A stretch of 34,300 nucleotides of DNA from NCBI GenBank assembly GCA_009602725.1, contig WELB01000245.1:26089-60388 (forward strand). Reading direction: 5' to 3'. Below the pieces are notes generated by a model, which did not search any database, was not told the origin of the DNA, and saw only the letters and a program-made list of their open reading frames with translations. Shown in pieces: positions 31,808-34,300 of the stretch (its first letter is position 1; each line of letters opens with the position of its first letter). Both the position numbers and the translations under genes were made by a program. The stretch is from Spirogloea muscicola (lineage: Eukaryota; Streptophyta; Zygnematophyceae; Spirogloeales; Spirogloeaceae).

Positions 31808-34300
31808 CTATGTGGAAGCCTCCAAAGCAGCGGCACCAGAAATGATCTCAATGAGCTCTGTGGTAATGGTCGCTTGTCGTGATCTGCAGTCCCGTGCTCT
31901 TGCATATCAAGGAGTGCTTTCATGCAGACATGACATCAACAATATGCTCAACCACTGACTCCTGTGGACTAAGAGTAGCATAGCAGCAAGTGCAGGGTAT
32001 ACAACAGGCTTTTCAAAGACCACACCAAGCATGATCCACATCTGCTTACCTGTTGTAGCTGAGTGTCAGCCTCTCAAGCATTTCCTTTGCGTTCCTCGTA
32101 GAGTTGTCCATCGCAGACATTCTGGCACCTTGTTCACTGGTGGCATTTTCAAGAGAGGCGTTGTACAGGAGCTGCCAATGCAATGAGAAGATGGCATGTT
32201 AGATTATCCTGAGTAGGCCCTGAGCATGCAAATAATTATCATTTACAGGAACATCTGGCAAAGACCGGCAAACTTACGGAGGCAAAATGGAACTCTGAAA
32301 GATTAGCAAGTGTCTCTTGTTGCCCGCTCCCACCCTCCTCAGCCCCTTCAATTTCATAAGCATCAAGCTCACCCAAGCTTCCGTCTGCTTCTTTGCTTTG
32401 TAAGTAAACCTGCAACAAGTCACACGTCACACTAATCCAGACTCTCAGCCAGCAGCACAGGTCACATCCATCGATCACACTAGTGAATGCAGTAGCGGTG
32501 CAGCTTGTCTGACTTCATCTGCAAGCAGAAAATTGGCAAGCTGCAATACCTCTGGTGCCAACACTGTTGATACTGAGGGGGAATATGACACAACCGTATT
32601 GAAGTGATTGTAAACTATCCGGATGGCGTCATATTCCACATTCTTCAATATCTCATCAGCAATCATGCAAGTCTGCAGTCCACACACACGCAAAGCCCCC
32701 CTTTCACATATTTCCCGATTCTGTGGTGTTTGTTTATCAGACATTACACAGTGCAGTCCTCCACTCTTCACTTGAGAAGAAAAGAGGAGGGAAAAAGTGG
32801 TGGGTCAATCAAGCCAACCCAATGTTAGACCTTTACAAATATGTCACGCATTTGTTAGTCAGACAACCTCCATCCAGTGAGTTCCCTTGCTTGATATAGC
32901 AGTCAGGGCATACAAAACTTGCTATAGTATGACAGACCCCTGGACAGAGCCAATTGACCACCTGTGTGAAATTGATTGGCAGCTTCTGAGTTTCGGTGAT
33001 GGTCATTGCAATCTTCTTCTTCGAGTCTCGGGCCAGCTGAGCCCGTCCCTTCTCTCCAATGATGACATAAGAAGCTGTGCTATCCTTATCTGCAAGCTCA
33101 ACACTCGACTGGCTGTAATCCTCAGAGACACAATGCTGATTCTCCAGCTATCATGTCTAAGCACGAAACTAGCAAGCTCTTGATACTGCACAGGTTGGCA
33201 GAGAAGAGGACAGAGAAGAGAACAAGCGACCGCACTACACAGGCTAGTCGACCAACGAGTAACCGGCATCCATGAGTGCTGGAGAACGTCTTTTGCAACA
33301 ATAAGATGTCCTGGCAAACAAACCCACTGTGTACTCACCAAGCTGTGTCTGGTTCATGAGAGCCCGGCTATATTTCACTGAAGTTGAGTTGAGACCACCG
33401 CAAAGGCCACGATCGGTACTAACGGTGAGAATGACTGTCTTCGGCACATGCTTTGCTGCGTCAACGAAGGCATGTGTTTCAATAGGCGGCCATCAGTATG
33501 AATGCTTTGGCATGATGACTTACATGAGTAGAATGCAGAAACCAAGCAGAGGTGAACACAAGCAGTCCTCTCCGTCAGCAGATGAATGTCAGACTGAGCA
33601 CCAATGCTCCAGGTCTCACTGATAGCGGGTATGGGCGACCGAGTATATCATTACGACTTTGGGAGCTCTTACTAATGCCGTCCCCAAGGAGGGCCGTGAA
33701 TGGCTGCCAGATGCTGCGAGACTTGGTGGCCTTCTGTTGGACGCCGCGGAGCTTGGAGGCCGCAACCATCTTCATGGCCTTTGTGATCTTGGAGATGCTC
33801 TGCACGGACCGCATCCGGTTCTTCACTGCGCAGGGCACAATGTGAACATGGAGGCCGGTCAAGCTCCGCGCCAATCGGCCGAGCATCATGATGACAGGCA
33901 GGCTCTTCACAAGAACTCTGAGACGGCGGACAGGCTCGCTGGGAAGGCGGCTTCTGCTTGGTGCTCGGGTGGCCGCTCTCAACGAGGAAACGGCGGTCGC
34001 TGACCTGCTTGGTTGCTGGCTGCCCGTGCTCCAAAAGGCATGAGGTCCCTGCATTGCGCCGACAGCAGAAGCGAGGATCAGCAGCCGTAGCATCGATACG
34101 ACGCGCCAGAGGAAGCCGCCGTCGCGGACGCGGCAGCGCCGCAACGCGGCGAGCGGAGGCCGGGATCCATGGCCGGGAGCGGCACGCTCACCCGGCCCCA
34201 AAGCCCACGCTGCCATTAGAGAGGCCCTCGCGGCAGGCCGAGAGCGCGGCCGCCATCTCCCGCGCCGCGCGGCGGCCGCCGCGAGCCGCGGCCGCCATGG
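31808..34300 (-). CDS. ATP3: Mitochondrial ATP synthase gamma subunit (8 exons, presequence reaches the window edge)
   Basis: Central rotor shaft of F1-ATPase, coupling proton flow to ATP synthesis in the mitochondrial inner membrane. Exons on the - strand: (34300)-34192, 33825-33673, 33455-33339, 33089-32962, 32672-32550, 32409-32278, 32171-32050, 31883-31808. Phases agree. From ATG 34216 the protein has 291 aa. Upstream the frame stays open to the edge as an Arg/Ala/Ser-rich presequence ([18 protein letters not shown]), which would give about 320 aa, near the plant length. Hallmarks: [85 protein letters not shown] and the C-terminal [20 protein letters not shown]. It lacks the regulatory cysteine insertion of plastid gamma and resembles plant mitochondrial gamma. 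Gene symbol after the plant/yeast name. Confidence 0.96.

Noticed and set aside
1-34300. CRISPR array, tRNA, rRNA, bacterial operon or plasmid features
   Set aside because: No regularly spaced repeats, no cloverleaf or rRNA-like sequence, and every confident gene is intron-rich and eukaryotic.

Overview
The window is nuclear DNA from a photosynthetic eukaryote, most likely a chlorophyte green alga (a trebouxiophyte such as a Coccomyxa-, Chlorella- or Trebouxia-like species is my guess). Genes are cut by many short introns, mostly GT-AG with a strong ...TGCAG acceptor. The SET-domain gene is the plant ATXR3/SDG2 type. There is a ribose-5-phosphate isomerase with a plastid transit peptide, a plant-like mitochondrial ATP synthase gamma subunit, a LEA-type stress protein, and GGC/GCC triplet repeats at gene 5' ends. 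Nothing bacterial is present. Exon coordinates were deduced by hand from reading frame, splice sites and protein family conservation.

Layout: (1) 478-6904, + strand, cytosolic phenylalanyl-tRNA synthetase beta subunit, 19 exons, complete (599 aa). (2) 7932-9316, - strand, a four-exon LEA-like protein (246 aa), tail to tail with gene 1. Its upstream DNA carries G-box/ABRE-like and CE3-like motifs. (3) 9317-12808, a repeat-rich spacer with a dispersed repeat family, an inverted pair of its copies, a possible retroelement fragment and an unexplained coding-like stretch on the - strand. (4) 12809?-25831, + strand, a very large ATXR3/SDG2-type histone H3K4 methyltransferase, with its N-terminal part lost in a 700-N gap (12965-13664). 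After the gap it has two CCHC zinc knuckles, a GYF domain, a long disordered region, an F-box/LRR-like segment, a bromodomain-like segment, SET/post-SET, and the family's C-terminal domain. (5) 26827-about 30040, - strand, a plastid ribose-5-phosphate isomerase A of cyanobacterial character, with its 5' end broken or misassembled at a GGC tract with one N. (6) 30041-31807, a second repeat-rich spacer sharing the family seen in (3). (7) 31808-34300, - strand, mitochondrial ATP synthase gamma subunit, whose presequence runs to the window edge.

The five genes are not an operon or a pathway. They are housekeeping genes (translation, chromatin, carbon metabolism, ATP synthesis) plus one desiccation/stress gene. 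I found no CRISPR array, rRNA, tRNA or self-contained mobile system. The most interesting points are the domain build of the SET protein, the exon-duplicated LEA gene with its promoter motifs, the dispersed repeat family with a tRNA B-box-like core, and GC-rich triplet repeats at or near the 5' end of four of the five genes.
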